NCBI GenBank assembly: GCA_019279435.1
Contig: JAAALK010000287.1
Location: 64,297,144-64,361,143 of the forward strand
Source of the DNA: Zizania palustris
Taxonomy: Eukaryota; Streptophyta; Magnoliopsida; Poales; Poaceae
Direction of reading: 5' to 3'
DNA: 64,000 nt
Shown here: piece by piece, positions 1-10,935 of the stretch
Numbering within the stretch: position 1 is the stretch's first letter
Layout of the letters: every line of letters starts with the position of its first letter
Position numbers and translations under genes: made by a program
The notes under the pieces: model-generated
What the model saw: only the letters and a program-made list of their open reading frames with translations
Told to the model about the DNA's origin: nothing
Databases searched by the model: none

Positions 1-1093
1 AGGCTCTGGTCCAGGAAGGCTGAGCCAAAGATAAAAAGTTTATTAAGACGTTTAACAAGCCTAGGGCTGAAATCCACATCATGGAACGCTCTGATGAGGA
101 AGAGTCAGAGGAGGAGGATTCGACCGACATGTACGCGGCCGAATGGGTTTGGAACACTAAAAATAAACCTGTCACTTGCTCCGAGTTACGACCATCCCCC
201 ACAAAGAATACACTTAGTGAGGTCAAATACTCATTCGATATAACTAAATGTGATAAAATATTTGATTTTCTATTAAAAAGTCAGCTTCTCAGGTTACCTA
301 AGGGTCAAGTCATCCCGTCTGCCGATGAATTGAAAAAGCATCCATACTGTAAGTGGCATGATTCACATTCAGATAATACTAATGATTGCAATATTTTTCT
401 ACGGCAGATACAATCGGCCATAGAAGAAGAATGATTGAATATAGACCATGACCCAAAGATGAAGTTGGATAAAGACCCTTTTCCAGTCAACACCGTCGAC
501 CTCGACGAAAAGGTGTTGATTCGGCCAGAACAGGCCGAGTCTGCTAAAGGGAAAGATGTAATTGTTGGAGAACCGCGCACTCGCACACTCGTGCCAAAGA
601 ACCCCAAGGTAAGAGTGTGGAAACAGAACATCAATACCCCTTCGGCTAAGGCTCGCAAGAGGCCGAAGGTAACGTATAACATGCTGTTGAACAAGCATCG
701 GAGGAGGGCCAAAAAAGCAGGTTCACATGCTAAGTTAAAACAGCCGAAGGGTCCAAGACCCTCGACGGGTGGCTTCGAACCGAAGCAGGCAAACCCTCCG
801 CACGAAGGCTTCAGGCCACAGTGGCCTGATGCTCTGCACGGTGGTTCCGAGCCACAATGGCCGAACCACCCGTTTTACAACTTCGAACCCCAGTGGTCGG
901 GTTCCCCATGCGACAACTTCGGCCCCCAATGGCCGAACCCCACACCGAGTCGGACGTCTCCGATGGGAGGCTTCAGCTCGCACTGGCCAAACGTACCTTC
1001 GGCCTGGCAGGACCCTTCGCTGGTGTGGTCCGAGATACCTTCGACTTGGCCGAACCCCCCTCCAGGTAATGGGTTCAGCTCACAGTGGGCGAG
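1..1093 (+). mobile_element. Element B, left segment (Ty3/gypsy, Tat-like)
   Basis: Left part of a gypsy element that enters from outside the window and is cut at 1093 by insertion of element A. The B reading frame stops at the duplicated target gcgag (1089-1093 and 20610-20614) and continues in phase at 20615. The 5' LTR, primer-binding site and gag start of B lie left of base 1. Element type is judged from the gag here and from the protease, RT, two RNase H domains and integrase at 21384-25704. Confidence 0.88.
3..1093 (+). pseudogene. gag: Gag of element B, left part
   Basis: One reading frame runs from base 3 to the insertion point at 1093, broken by TGA at 21-23 and TGA at 432-434. Residues YCKWHDSHSDNTNDC (about 343-390) are the Cys/His motif usual near the C-terminal part of grass Tat-type Gag. 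The following block with DPFPVN and RPEQAESAKGK is also typical of that family. From about 745 the frame turns into a Gly/Pro/Trp-rich tail with repeated QWPN, QWSG and HWPN units, which I do not recognise as a domain. Gag would form the RNA-packaging particle in the cytoplasm. The two stops make this copy a pseudogene. Confidence 0.8.
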
Positions 1094-1209
1094 TGAGGAG
1101 CCATGCTGAAGAGCGTGGGCCTCATGGCTCCAGATGTGATGAGTCATTGTCAACGGAAGTCAAAGAGGACTAAAGAGGAGAGAAGACCTGTTGTGTCTGG
1201 GACGCATGT

Positions 1210-1406
1210 GACTCAGGTAAACAGGCAGCGAGCGACTATCGGGCAGAGGGGCCGCGAAGTCGGGCTGGCCCAATCTGGGTACATGGGCTACGATCAACAG
1301 AGGATCCACTAGGCTATTGACCAGGATTGACTCAGGTACACGGGCGGCGAGCGATTGCCGTGCTGAGAGAGCTGCGGAATCGGGCGAGCCCAATCTAGGT
1401 ACCTGG
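1210..1406 (+). repeat. Diverged tandem duplication in element A LTR
   Basis: Two related blocks start with GACTCAGGTA at 1210 and 1329, a 119-bp period, and each ends near AGGTACCTGG or GGGTACATGG. The same pair lies in the 3' LTR starting at about 10728 and 10847. It belongs to the upstream part of the LTR, before the TATA box. Confidence 0.75.
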
Positions 1407-1424
1407 TGCAAAGTCGGTGGACGC

Positions 1425-1451
1425 TTTGTCAGTTTCGGCGCAAAACTGACG
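1425..1451 (+). promoter_or_regulatory. Conserved quasi-palindromic LTR module (A, 5' LTR)
   Basis: A 27-bp block with TTTG at the left, TTCGGC in the centre and CAAAAC at the right; GTCAGTTT and AAACTGAC form an 8-bp stem. Matching blocks occur at 18827 (A 3' LTR), 37473 (D), 39730 and 48555 (E) and 53841 (F). The LTRs of these families are otherwise strongly diverged. Function is not known to me. Confidence 0.6.
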
Positions 1452-1637
1452 ACCGCTGATCTTGGATCGGACCATCCTGGAGCGAAGCCGTAGTCGCTAC
1501 GAAAGCTTCGCTTCCGGATAAGTCATCTGTAAATAGGAGTTTACTATTTTGTCCTTAGGCCCACAGTCAGTCAGTCGAGTCTGTAAAAATATCCTAAGGG
1601 CAGTTTGGTCTTTTCCATTTATTTCAGCGTCTGTAAA

Positions 1638-1690
1638 AAACCCTAAGGGTCTATTGGAATATTCCTAGGCTATTGGGCTGCCTATAAATA
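1638..1690 (+). promoter_or_regulatory. Telo-box and TATA box of A 5' LTR
   Basis: AAACCCTAA at 1638-1646 matches the plant telo-box. TATAAATA at 1683-1690 is a strong TATA box, with 36 bp between them. A (GGGTTA)2 run follows at 1706-1717, near where transcription would begin. The A 3' LTR has the same layout at 19040-19048 and 19085-19092. Confidence 0.75.
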
Positions 1691-3207
1691 GGGCCCCAAT
1701 CCCTAGGGTTAGGGTTACCCATTCTGAAATCAAGTTTACTTTCACTAAAGCTTGGGTCACTTTTGGCTTTTTCCTGTTTGTTCTCGTGTGAGCGTCGCCG
1801 CCATTCCTTTGTTCCTGTTCTTCACGAGTTCATTAGGTTCCGATTTTCTTTCCCGAATCACAGAACATCACACTATAGAATGTTTATTCTATTCATCTTG
1901 TTTCGCGTGTTCTAGCTATTTGGTGGCTCTGAGTTTCTGTCGTTGAAAGGTTTTATCATCGAAGCCATCGCAATCCCATCTGCTTGCAAAGTTCTTACCG
2001 AGTTCTTTATATGATTCTAGCCAGCAGTTTTTGTGTGTGTAGCTGTCAGGCTACGACCCGCAGCTCTGTTTGCTAGTTCCTAGCCTGCAGCTGCCAGGCT
2101 CATCATCTCTCTCATGGCTCCTTCTTTTCCTGTATAGCTTCGTAGTCTATGACATAGACTGCAGTCGCACCTAGTTCCTTCTTTTATTTCACTGCAGTCA
2201 AGGCTTAAACTTTGCACAGGAAAATGTGTGTTTTGATGTTCAGGCGAAGAAACCAAAGTTCGAAGTACCGTGGAGTGAACCCCACATAGCTCCGCTGCAG
2301 ACTTTGAAGTACTCCTTGTGAAGCCTGCTGGTGCTGTGATTAGCTTCGGTGTTTATTGCTTGAGGTCTCTGATTCGAAGCTAGACCCAGTTTGAAAGGAG
2401 TTTGGTTTACTTTGTGTTCGAAGTCTACCTCTGAAATGTTTTGTCTTTGTCTGTTCGGATTAGATAAGTTTTTTTCCAAGGTTTGATTTGCGAAGTGTGC
2501 TGCGAAGCAGGCTTCGACCAGATTGCACTAAAGGTTTCGAAGTACTTGCGAGGGTAGACTTCGCTCGTGCAAAGTCCCTACAGAGACAGGCTTCGACTTT
2601 TCTGTTTAGCTTCGAAGTTATTTTTTCCTGTGTTAAGCTCCGAATCTTCGAAGTGTGTTTTTTTGAAGCAGGCTTCGGCAACAACATACTCCGGGTGTTT
2701 TTCTGCTATCCCTGGTTCGAAGGTTACTTCGGTCTATGTTGATTCTATCTTCGAAGTTCTCTTCGCATCCTTCGCACGACCACTCTGAACTAGCTTCGAC
2801 TCCATCGGCCTTCGCACGTCAACTTCGAAGCAGGCTTCGCATCGCACAGGCTTTGCACCGCACAGGCTTCGTCATGTTTCGAATAGGAGACAAATATCAA
2901 ACAGTAACCTTTCATCTCGTTTTACGTGCAATCATGTTTAGACCTGTGAGATGATCTATCTCTGTGAAGCTTGATCTGCTCATGTTTTAAATGCTTTGAT
3001 ATTCTGCCAATTAGCACTGTGTTGGTGTCTTTTCGATTAGGACACCGGTTGTTTTTAGGCTAGATCTTTTGAGGCTCTGTTGATCTGTTTACCTTTCTTA
3101 GTTAAGTCTGTTGAGGTGTGTTGGGTGTTGGGAGCAGGCCATTGATTCGAAAGAATTTTTTAGGCGCCCATTCACCCCCCTCTGGTCGCTACTTTCGGTC
3201 CTATAAG

Positions 3208-3219
3208 TGGTATCAGAGC
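3208..3219 (+). other. Element A primer-binding site
   Basis: TGGTATCAGAGC, complementary to the 3' end of plant initiator Met-tRNA, lies two bases after the 5' LTR end and would prime minus-strand DNA synthesis. Confidence 0.92.
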
Positions 3220-3270
3220 CTGGTTAGGGTTTTTCCATACCTTAACCGGTTCTAAACCCTAGTAGTGATC

Positions 3271-5951
3271 ATGACATCTCCTGGAAAGGTCCCGTCCTTG
3301 GAAGCTTATGGCTATAATTATTGGAAGACTCGCATGCGAGTCTATCTCATGAGCCAAAGCTCAGACATCTGGGACATTTGTGTTCACGCTACTTTCACCA
3401 TATTTCTAGTTGCTGAGCGTAATTCTCCTGATATTATGGCCCAGCATCTGAACAACAACAAAGCGGTGAACATTTTGTTTTCTATATTAGGTCCCACTAA
3501 ATTTGAGCGTGTGAGCCATCTCACCACTGCGAGAGAGATCTGGGCTACCCTCTAGGCACACTATGAGGGGACAGCCCAGGCCAAGGCTTGGCTCTATCAG
3601 ACCTACCGGCGTGAATATGAGAATTTCACATAGAAGCCGGGTGAATCTGTTGAAGCCTTGTTTGGTCGTTTTCAATCGATCATAAACAAGCTTCGAGCCA
3701 ACAAGGCTGAGGGAGTTCAGTTAGTCTCAGATCATGAGCAGGCGCTCAAGGTTCTCCATACCTTGGACCCTAAGATCTGGGAGATCAAGGTATCCTCTAT
3801 CATTGAGAGCACATCTTATGATACCTTGACAATTTCCGAGTTGTTTAGCAAGCTGAAGGCTACTGAGGTTGATACCCAGTTGAGATCAAATCTCACTGGC
3901 TCTGGATCAAAGACCATGGCACTTGCTACACCTTCTACTGACCCCTCTTCTGTGAGTTGTGTTGGGTTCTCCTTGATGTCTATCACTGAGGACCAGCTCG
4001 ATTCATTAGGAGATGATGACCTGTGTCTTTTTAACAACCGGGTGCGTCGTGTTTATGACAAGAGAATGTTCAAAAGACACGACATGAAATCCGGGTGCTT
4101 TGAGTGTGGTGATCCAGGTCACTTCATCGCTGACTGCCCCAAGTGCAATGGTCACAAGAAGGGTGTCAGTGGTGGCTTCTACGACTCCGGCAAGCACGAT
4201 AGCTCTTCCTTCACAAAGGGCAAGCCAAAGACCAGATTATTTAGAAAGGCCCTGAAGGACTACTAGCGTGAGAACAAGAAGCGCAACAAGGCCTTCTTCG
4301 CCGAGATGGAGAAAAGCTACTCCAAGCGGTCCACGTCTTCTTCCTCTTCATCGAGCTCAAGCGATGAGGAGATTGTCATCAGGAAGGGGAAGGACAAGGA
4401 CGATCTGGCGGGCATTTGCTTCATGGCTTTCAGGGACAGGCCGAAGAGCCGCTCACATCAATGCCAAAGATCCCGCAAGAGCTTCTGCTCAATGGCTCTT
4501 GGGGATAAGGAAGAGAAGGGCTCCTCCGACGACTCCGACGATGACAAAAATGAGAAGGTATCATCTTATGAACGTGAAATCATTTATTTACTTGAAAGTA
4601 GTCGTCAGGAGTTGAAATATCGGGAAAAACTGCTTAGAGGGGCTAAGAAGAGGATAGATGAACTAGAGAGTGAGCTTGCCGTGGCCAACGACAGAATTGA
4701 GAGTCTATCTTCTTTCCCTTTTTTGGGTGATAGCAGTGAGTGCCCAAAGTGTGAGGTGCTTCTGTGTGACCTGACGACTCTGAAGTCTAGGTACACAGAA
4801 AGGGTTGATGAGAGGGACGCTTTGGCCACTGAGCTTGAGAGCGCTCAGCTGGAGCTGAAATATGCTCATGCCACTGTCGTCGTGCCCTGTGCTGATTGCC
4901 CATCTCATCTAGCTGTTTTAGCTGAGCTGAAAGCCTAGGGTGATGAGCATTTGAGCAAGTTGGAGAGAGTTAGAGCTGAGCTGGGGCAGACTAGGCTAGA
5001 GCTTGAGACACTGTCAGTTCCACCCACTGTTTGTGAGAACTACTTGTCTCTTAGATTGGAGTTGATCAAACTAAAAGCCGAGAAGTCTATCCAGGTTGAT
5101 AGAGAGTGTGAGACCTGCTTGTCTCAGGTTGAGGTTCTAGCTTCTTTGAGAGAGGAGCTAGCTGATGTCCAAAATGAGAACTTTTACCTCCGTTCAATCC
5201 TGAGTTGGGTGAGTGCCAGAGAGCCACAACTCGGCATGATGATCTAGTAGTTTAAGAGGCAGGATGGGTTTGGGGTAGGCTACACCTACACCAAGGCTAA
5301 CTTTGAGAGTGCCATTAGCCGGGCAGTGGAGTGGAGTAAATTGACTCCTGAGCAGAGATACCCCAAGACTCACTCCACTGAGTCTTTCCAAGCTAGTCAG
5401 CCCAACGATGGAGTGCTCCAAGAACAGCCTAAAGCTCCACCCAAGAAGCGCATCTAGGTTCCAAAGCCCAAACACCTCTGCACTTCTCTAGACACTCTTC
5501 CTGGACCCTCTCACACCAAGAAGACTACACCAAACACCACCAAGCCCAAGAACCCCAAGCCTCAACCACATCACAAGAAGCCCACCTACCACTGTGAGCA
5601 TTGTCAGAGAGACGGGCATCTTGCAGAGTTTTGCTTCATGAGGAAGCGGGTTGAGAGAGTAGAGAGAGCTCGTGTTGGCAGGAGCAGTTCTACCAGCAGC
5701 GTGGTAGACTGAGAGTTCCTCGACGCGAGGAGAGGCTGGAGGCCAGTCCACGTCGTGTAGGTGGTGGTAGAGGATACGACTTTCATGCCCGTGCTCCAGA
5801 TGGTGGTGTTCGTTCCGGCAGAGCTTCAGGCCATTTTGGTTACGGTCCTGGACCTCATGGCCGAGGTTTTAGGCAGAACCATGGACCGCGCTTTGAGCCG
5901 CGTTTTGGTCCAAACTCTTATGATGATTTCTCCTTTTCGTCTTTTGAGTAG
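3271..5951 (+). pseudogene. gag: Gag of element A
   Basis: Starts at ATG 3271, about 50 bases after the primer-binding site. The N-terminal region has the copia Gag pattern around YWKTRMRVYLMSQ. A first CCHC knuckle (CFECGDPGHFIADC) is encoded at about 4097-4138 and a second (CEHCQRDGHLAEFC) at about 5593-5634. A long charged, probably coiled-coil stretch separates them, as in the Gag of E and F. In-frame stops occur at 3553-3555, near 3631, at 4264-4266, 4936-4938, 5245 and 5455. The frame shifts near 5670 into an Arg/Gly/Phe-rich tail that ends at TAG 5949-5951. Clearly non-functional. Confidence 0.8.
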
Positions 5952-6025
5952 ATGGCTCGACACTGGTTTAGTTCCTTTGCTAAACCTGGTGCCGAACCAT
6001 TTGCTCCCCCTTACAACCACTGATT

Positions 6026-7728
6026 GTGCAGGATCGGGGACTAGAGGACGTTTGGATTATGGACTCAGGATGCTCTCGCCACATGACGGGACATTGCAGA
6101 TGGTTCTCCAGTCTCTCTCCCCCGAGCTCCAAGGAATACATCACCTTCGGGAACAGTGGTCAAGGGAACGTACACGACATTGGCTCAATTCGTATCTCTG
6201 ACCATTTCTCTTTGAAGAACGTTGCTTTGGTTGGAAATTTGAACTTCAATTTGATTTCTGTTTCGCAACTTCTTGAGGATGGTTTGGAGGTTCGTTTTAA
6301 GAAGGGCGGTTCTTCTGTGATTGATTCTAGAGGGTCTTTGATTTGCCAGATCGTACCTTTCGGTAAGGTTTTTTGGATTGACTTCTCTAGTTCTTTTGGC
6401 CCTTCTCGCTGTTTGATTGCTGGATCCTCTTCTGAGCTCTAGAAGTGGCATAGGAGGTTGGGCCATTTGAGTTTTGATTTGCTAGTCAGGTTGAGCTCTA
6501 TGGACCTCATCCGAGGATTGCCCAAGCTTAAGATGGAGAAGGATCTAGTTTGCCATCCCTGTCGTCACGGGAAAATGGTTGCCGCTTCTCACTCACCTGT
6601 GACTCAGGTGATGACTTCGTACCGGGAGAGCTATTACACATGGACACTGTTGGTCCAGCTCGAGTGCGCTCAGTCGGTGGGAAGTGGTATGCGCTTGTGA
6701 TTGTTGACGATTTTTCTCGATTCTCGTGGGTTTTCTTTTTGGAGTCTAAGGATGAGACTTTTCTTTTTGTTCATGACCTGATTTTGAAGTTGAAGAATGA
6801 GAACAATGGTCGGATGCGAGCGATTCGCTCTGACAATGGCTCTGAGTTCAAGAACTCTCAGTTCGTCAGCTTCTGTAGTGATCAGGGTCTTGAACATCAA
6901 TTTTCTGCTCCTTACACTCCCCCACAGAACGACGTTGTGGAACGAAAGAACCGCACGCTAGTCGAGATGGACAGGACGATGCTCGATGAGCACAGGACTC
7001 CTAGGCGTTTTTGGGCTGAAGCCATGAACACGGCTTGCTATCTAGCCAACCACATTTTTCTTAGAGCTTACCTAGGTAAGACTTCATATGAGTTGCAGTT
7101 CGGTAGACAACCCAAGGTGAGCCACTTGTGAGCGTTTGGCTGCAAGTGCTTTGTGCTCAAGAAGGGAGGGAATTTGGACAAATTTGAGTCTCGTTGCTGC
7201 GATGGTGTCTTTCTTGGTTATGCTTTGCATTCTCGAGGCTTCCGTGTTTGGAACCTCGACTCCCAACAGCTTGTCGAGACTTGTGAAGTTTCATTTGATG
7301 AGTCCTTGCCTTCTTTGACTCCTTCTTTTGAGCTTTCTGGAGATGGTGAGCTCGGAGAGTCCATCTTCGAGGAAGATGATGACGCTCCAGCTACTGTTGA
7401 GGGTGGGCCTTCTACACAGCCTGCAGACCCCACATGTTCTGAGACTTCGACTGAGGATGAGGGCGAACCTCTGATCACTTCTTCCACTTCGATCGAGCCC
7501 CCTCAGTCGAGTCCAGAGGTGCCAGCTGCTGACTCCGGTGAGGTGACTTCAGATCACCAGGGATCCCGAGCAGTTCAGCGTGATCACCCCTCAGAGCTCA
7601 TCATCGGTGATTTGTCTGAGAGGACTTTGCGCTCTTTTGTTGACTCTCTTGTTGTGTTTGCTGAATCTGCTTTTGTTGCATCTTTTGAGCTCAGAGACAT
7701 TTCTCATGCTCTTTCTGATTCGAACTAG
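6026..7728 (+). pseudogene. pol: Element A pol, protease and integrase part
   Basis: Begins with the copia aspartic protease signature WIMDSGCSRHMTG (about 6053-6090). Next comes the GAG-pre-integrase zinc region, with HRRLGH and CHPCRHGKM at about 6448-6580, and the integrase core with HMDTVGP, VDDFSR and RSDNGSEFKN. The divergent serine/glutamate-rich linker (7320-7600) leads towards RT. Breaks are TAG at 6440-6442 (Trp position), a frameshift near 6618, TGA at 7129-7131 and TAG at 7726-7728 (Trp position). Protease would cut the polyprotein and integrase would insert the cDNA; this copy can do neither. Confidence 0.85.
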
Positions 7729-7737
7729 ATTAATGCC

Positions 7738-9221
7738 ATGCAAGAAGAACTTGAGAATTTTGTCTATAATCGGGTTTGGACACTGGTTGAGCTGCCACCC
7801 GGATGCAACCCCATAGGCACCAAGTGGGTGTTCAAGAACAAGCAAGGTGAAGATGGGGTTGTGGTGCGCAAGAAAGCTCGATTAGTTGCCCAGGGTTTTT
7901 ACCAGAAAGAGGGTATTGACTTTGAGGAGACCTTTGCCCCTGTTGCCCATCTTGAGTCCATTCGCATTCTCTTAGCTTTTGCCACTTCGAAGGGTTTTAA
8001 GCTTTTTCAAATGGATGTCAAGAGTGCTTTTCTGAACGGGTACATAGAGGAGGAGGTTTATGTTAGGCAGCCCCCCGGTTTTGAGAACCCTAAGTTTCCT
8101 TGACATGTCTTTAAGCTGCCGAAAGCTTTATACGGTCTGAAGCAAGCCCCCAGGGCTTGGTATGACCGGTTAAAGTAGGTTTTGTTGGGGAAGGGCTTTG
8201 TGATGGGTTCTGTGGATAAAACTCTTTTCTTGCTCAGAGATGCTTTAGATTTCTTAGTCGCTCAGATTTACGTGGACGATATTATCTTTGGCGGTACTAC
8301 TGATGCTCTTGTGTCCAAGTTTTCTGAGCAGATGCACAGTGAGTTTGAGATGAGCCTCATGGGTGAGCTCAAGTACTTCCTAGGGCTCCAGATCAAGCAG
8401 ACCAAGGACAGCACCTTCATCCACCAGGGTAAGTACACTCGAGACATGTTGAAGAAGTTCGACTTTGGTGGAGAGCTGAAGCCTCAGATGATCCCAATGG
8501 GAAAATCTGGGGGCCTGGACAAGGACGAGAGCGGCGTCAAGGTCAATGAGAGAGAGAGTTTCGAGGGATGATCGGTTCGCTGCTGTACTTGACGGCGACG
8601 AGGCCAGACATACAGTTTGCCTTAGGATTGTGTGCGCGCTTTCAGTCTTCACCACACGCGTCTCATCGGCAGGCTGTCAAGCGCATTTTCAGGTATCTCA
8701 CCTATGCGCCTGATCTAGGTCTTTATTACTCAGCATCATCATCTCTTGATTTATCTAGCTTTTCGGACGCTGACTTTGGTGGGTGCTGGTTGGATCGCAA
8801 GTCGACTTCCGGTACTTGCCAGTTTCTTGGTCCGTCTCTTGTTTCTTGGTCTTCTCGAAAGCAGTTTGGAGTTGCACTTTCGACCACTGAGGCTGAGTAT
8901 GTAGCTACTGCTAGCTGCTGCTCATAGTTGGTTTGGATGATTTCCACGTTGCGAGACTTTGGGTTGTTCTTTCTTACCAGAGTTCCTCTGTTTTGTGACA
9001 GCACCAGTGCAATTAGTGTAGGGAAAAACCCTTGTCTCCATTCAAAAACCAAACACATTGATGTGCGCTTTCACTTTCTGAGGGATCAATATGAGAAAGG
9101 TGTCATTGACCTTGTTCATGTTGATACCCATCATCAGTTGGCTGACATTTTCACCAAACCCCTAGATCAGTCTACCTTTGAGCGTTTACGAGGGGATTTG
9201 GGTGTTGTGTATCCTTTTTAG
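7738..9221 (+). pseudogene. pol: Element A pol, reverse transcriptase and RNase H part
   Basis: RT motifs follow in order: GTKWVFKNKQGEDG (about 7820), FQMDVKSAFLNGYI (about 8007) and the catalytic YVDDIIFGG (about 8270). RNase H follows with SDADFGGCWLDRKSTSG (about 8764) and STTEAEYVA (about 8880), and the frame ends ADIFTKPLDQS with a stop near 9221. Breaks are TGA 8101-8103, TAG near 8176, a frameshift in a GAGAGAGAG run near 8550-8560 and TAG 8925-8927. Order integrase then RT is the copia order. Confidence 0.87.
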
Positions 9222-10611
9222 GATATTTTGAGTTAGTTTTTTTCTTTCTTCTGTACTCTTTTCTTGAGTCTTTTTGTGTGTGTTCATATCATACATACTC
9301 ACATATCACACTTTGAGCTTGCTTCTGTTATATGATTGACTTGCTTTACTTATTCTAGCTAGTACATGCTTTTGATTACTTGTCGATGATCATGCTTTGC
9401 TTCAGTTCACATGATATGTCTGATATCTGTCATATGCATGGCTTTTATGCTTTAAAATTGAAAAATGATCACCATTGCTTCTGGTAACTAGCATGTGTAG
9501 GCTGAATGCTTTTTCTATATGTTACATGCCTTGTAGCTAGTTCCTTACTTAGATGCAGATATGCAACTTGGACATCTATATTTGCTTTACCATGGAAAAT
9601 ATGCTATAAAAATGATGAAAAAAAATCAGAAAAATGAAAATTCCATGCCTTTTTATGCTCGAATTGAAAAGATCCAGGTGGGTTTGTTTTGTCACATTGC
9701 ATTGTTATGGACTGCTTACCATAGCACTTTGGTATGAACTAGGACAGTGTAGTGTATGCCAAGACCAATGTCTTAAGCTTCTGATGGTCTAGTTCTGGCC
9801 TAGGCTTGACTTGGTCGGTCAGCATAAGGTTTGACATGCAAATAACCCCTAGCAAAAATGAAAAAGGAAAACGAAAAAGCCTGAAACTTAAAAAGATAAC
9901 AAGTTTGCTGAAGCACTTTGTTTTGGACAATGCTTATCTGGGTAGATATCAGTTAGCTTTTGTATCTCATGCTTTACCTTGCTTGTCAACTGGAAAATGT
10001 GGTGATGCTTTTGTTTGCGAAAATTTGCAAAATGCGTGCTAATGACTTTAGATATTATCTATTGCACTGATCATGCCATGTGTCTTAGACAATATGTCTT
10101 TTGCTATACCTGCTAGATGTTGTATTTGCAGTTAATCATATCTGAGAAGCATGCTTTCCACACTCCACCTGCACCCGAGTTGCATTCATTGCATATTTTG
10201 AGGGGGAGTTGCATTTCAGGGGGAGTCGGTGTCTCTTTAGAGTGCATTTAGTCTTGCTTGATGAGTTCAATTGTCAACAAGGGGGAGAAATTTTGGGAGA
10301 AGAGTTTAAGTGGGAGTTTTTGCTTTCTCTGGGATTTGTTTCAGGGGGAGTTTTTGTCCCGTTTGTCCTTACTCTTTGGATATTCTTGTTGATAATTCTG
10401 AGATTGCACTCGTTTTTAGGTTTTACTTTTGGTTAACCATAATGACCGCTTTCTTGCTTTTGTTTGGCTTTTGGTCATTAGGGTTAAACTTTTACTTTAT
10501 TTTCTTCTTCTCTGTTTTCTTGTGTTTTGTTTTCGTGTTTCCACATGTGCTCGCAGGTACTGGAGAGCTGATGAAGAGAAGTGTTGACAATGCACTCATC
10601 AAGGGGGAGAT
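9222..10611 (+). other. Element A 3' non-coding region with repeated polypurine tracts
   Basis: About 1.4 kb between pol and the 3' LTR. No envelope-like frame is supported; the small open frames lack recognisable domains. GGGGGAG or close forms recur at about 10202, 10219, 10281 and 10343, and AAGGGGGAGA at 10601-10610 touches the LTR and is the probable plus-strand primer. Several polypurine tracts in this position are a reported Sirevirus trait. Confidence 0.8.
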
Positions 10612-10935
10612 TGAGGAGCCATGCTGAAGAGTGTGGCCCTCATGGCTCCAGATGTGATGAGTCATTGTCAACGGAAGTCAAAGAGGACTAAAGAGGAGAG
10701 AAGACCTGCTGTGTCTAGGCCACATGTGACTCAGGTACACGGGCAGCGAGCGACTGTCGGGCAGAGGGGCCGCGAAGTCGGGCTGGCCCAATCTGGGTAC
10801 ATGGGCTAGGAGCAGCAGAGGATCCACTGGGCTGTTGACCAGGATTGACTCAGGTACACGGGCGGTGAGCGATTGCCGGGCTGAGAGAGATGCGGAATCG
10901 GGCCGGCCCAATCCGGGTACCTGGTACAAAGTCGG
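10612..10935 (+). repeat. Element A 3' LTR, left fragment
   Basis: Matches 1094 onward of the 5' LTR up to AAAGTCGG, where element C is inserted. The remainder of this LTR resumes at 18820 after the duplicated gtcgg. Confidence 0.92.

Larger units (their letters stand above)
1094..3205 (+). repeat. Element A 5' LTR (2112 bp)
   Basis: Matches the 3' LTR (10612-10935 plus 18820-20609) from TGAGGAGCC to the terminal CCTAnA. The last dinucleotide is TA instead of CA, a C-to-T change relative to the 3' copy. It holds a diverged tandem duplication, a quasi-palindromic module at 1425-1451, a telo-box, a TATA box, and a C-rich tract (about 3172-3182) just before the U5 end. Region 2240-2890 is dense in TTCGAAG and GGCTTCG motifs. 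The 69-aa, 83-aa and similar open frames inside it show no recognisable domain. Confidence 0.92.

Noticed and set aside
1103..1411. Small open frames in the A LTR as host genes
   Set aside because: They lie inside a 2.1-kb direct repeat with LTR ends and have no recognisable domain.
1706..1717. Interstitial telomere
   Set aside because: Only two units, fixed in both A LTRs; part of the LTR promoter.
10310..10627. Hydrophobic 105-codon frame as an envelope-like protein of A
   Set aside because: Phe/Leu-rich reading of T-rich non-coding DNA that runs into the 3' LTR; no signal or coiled-coil plan and no equivalent in E or F.
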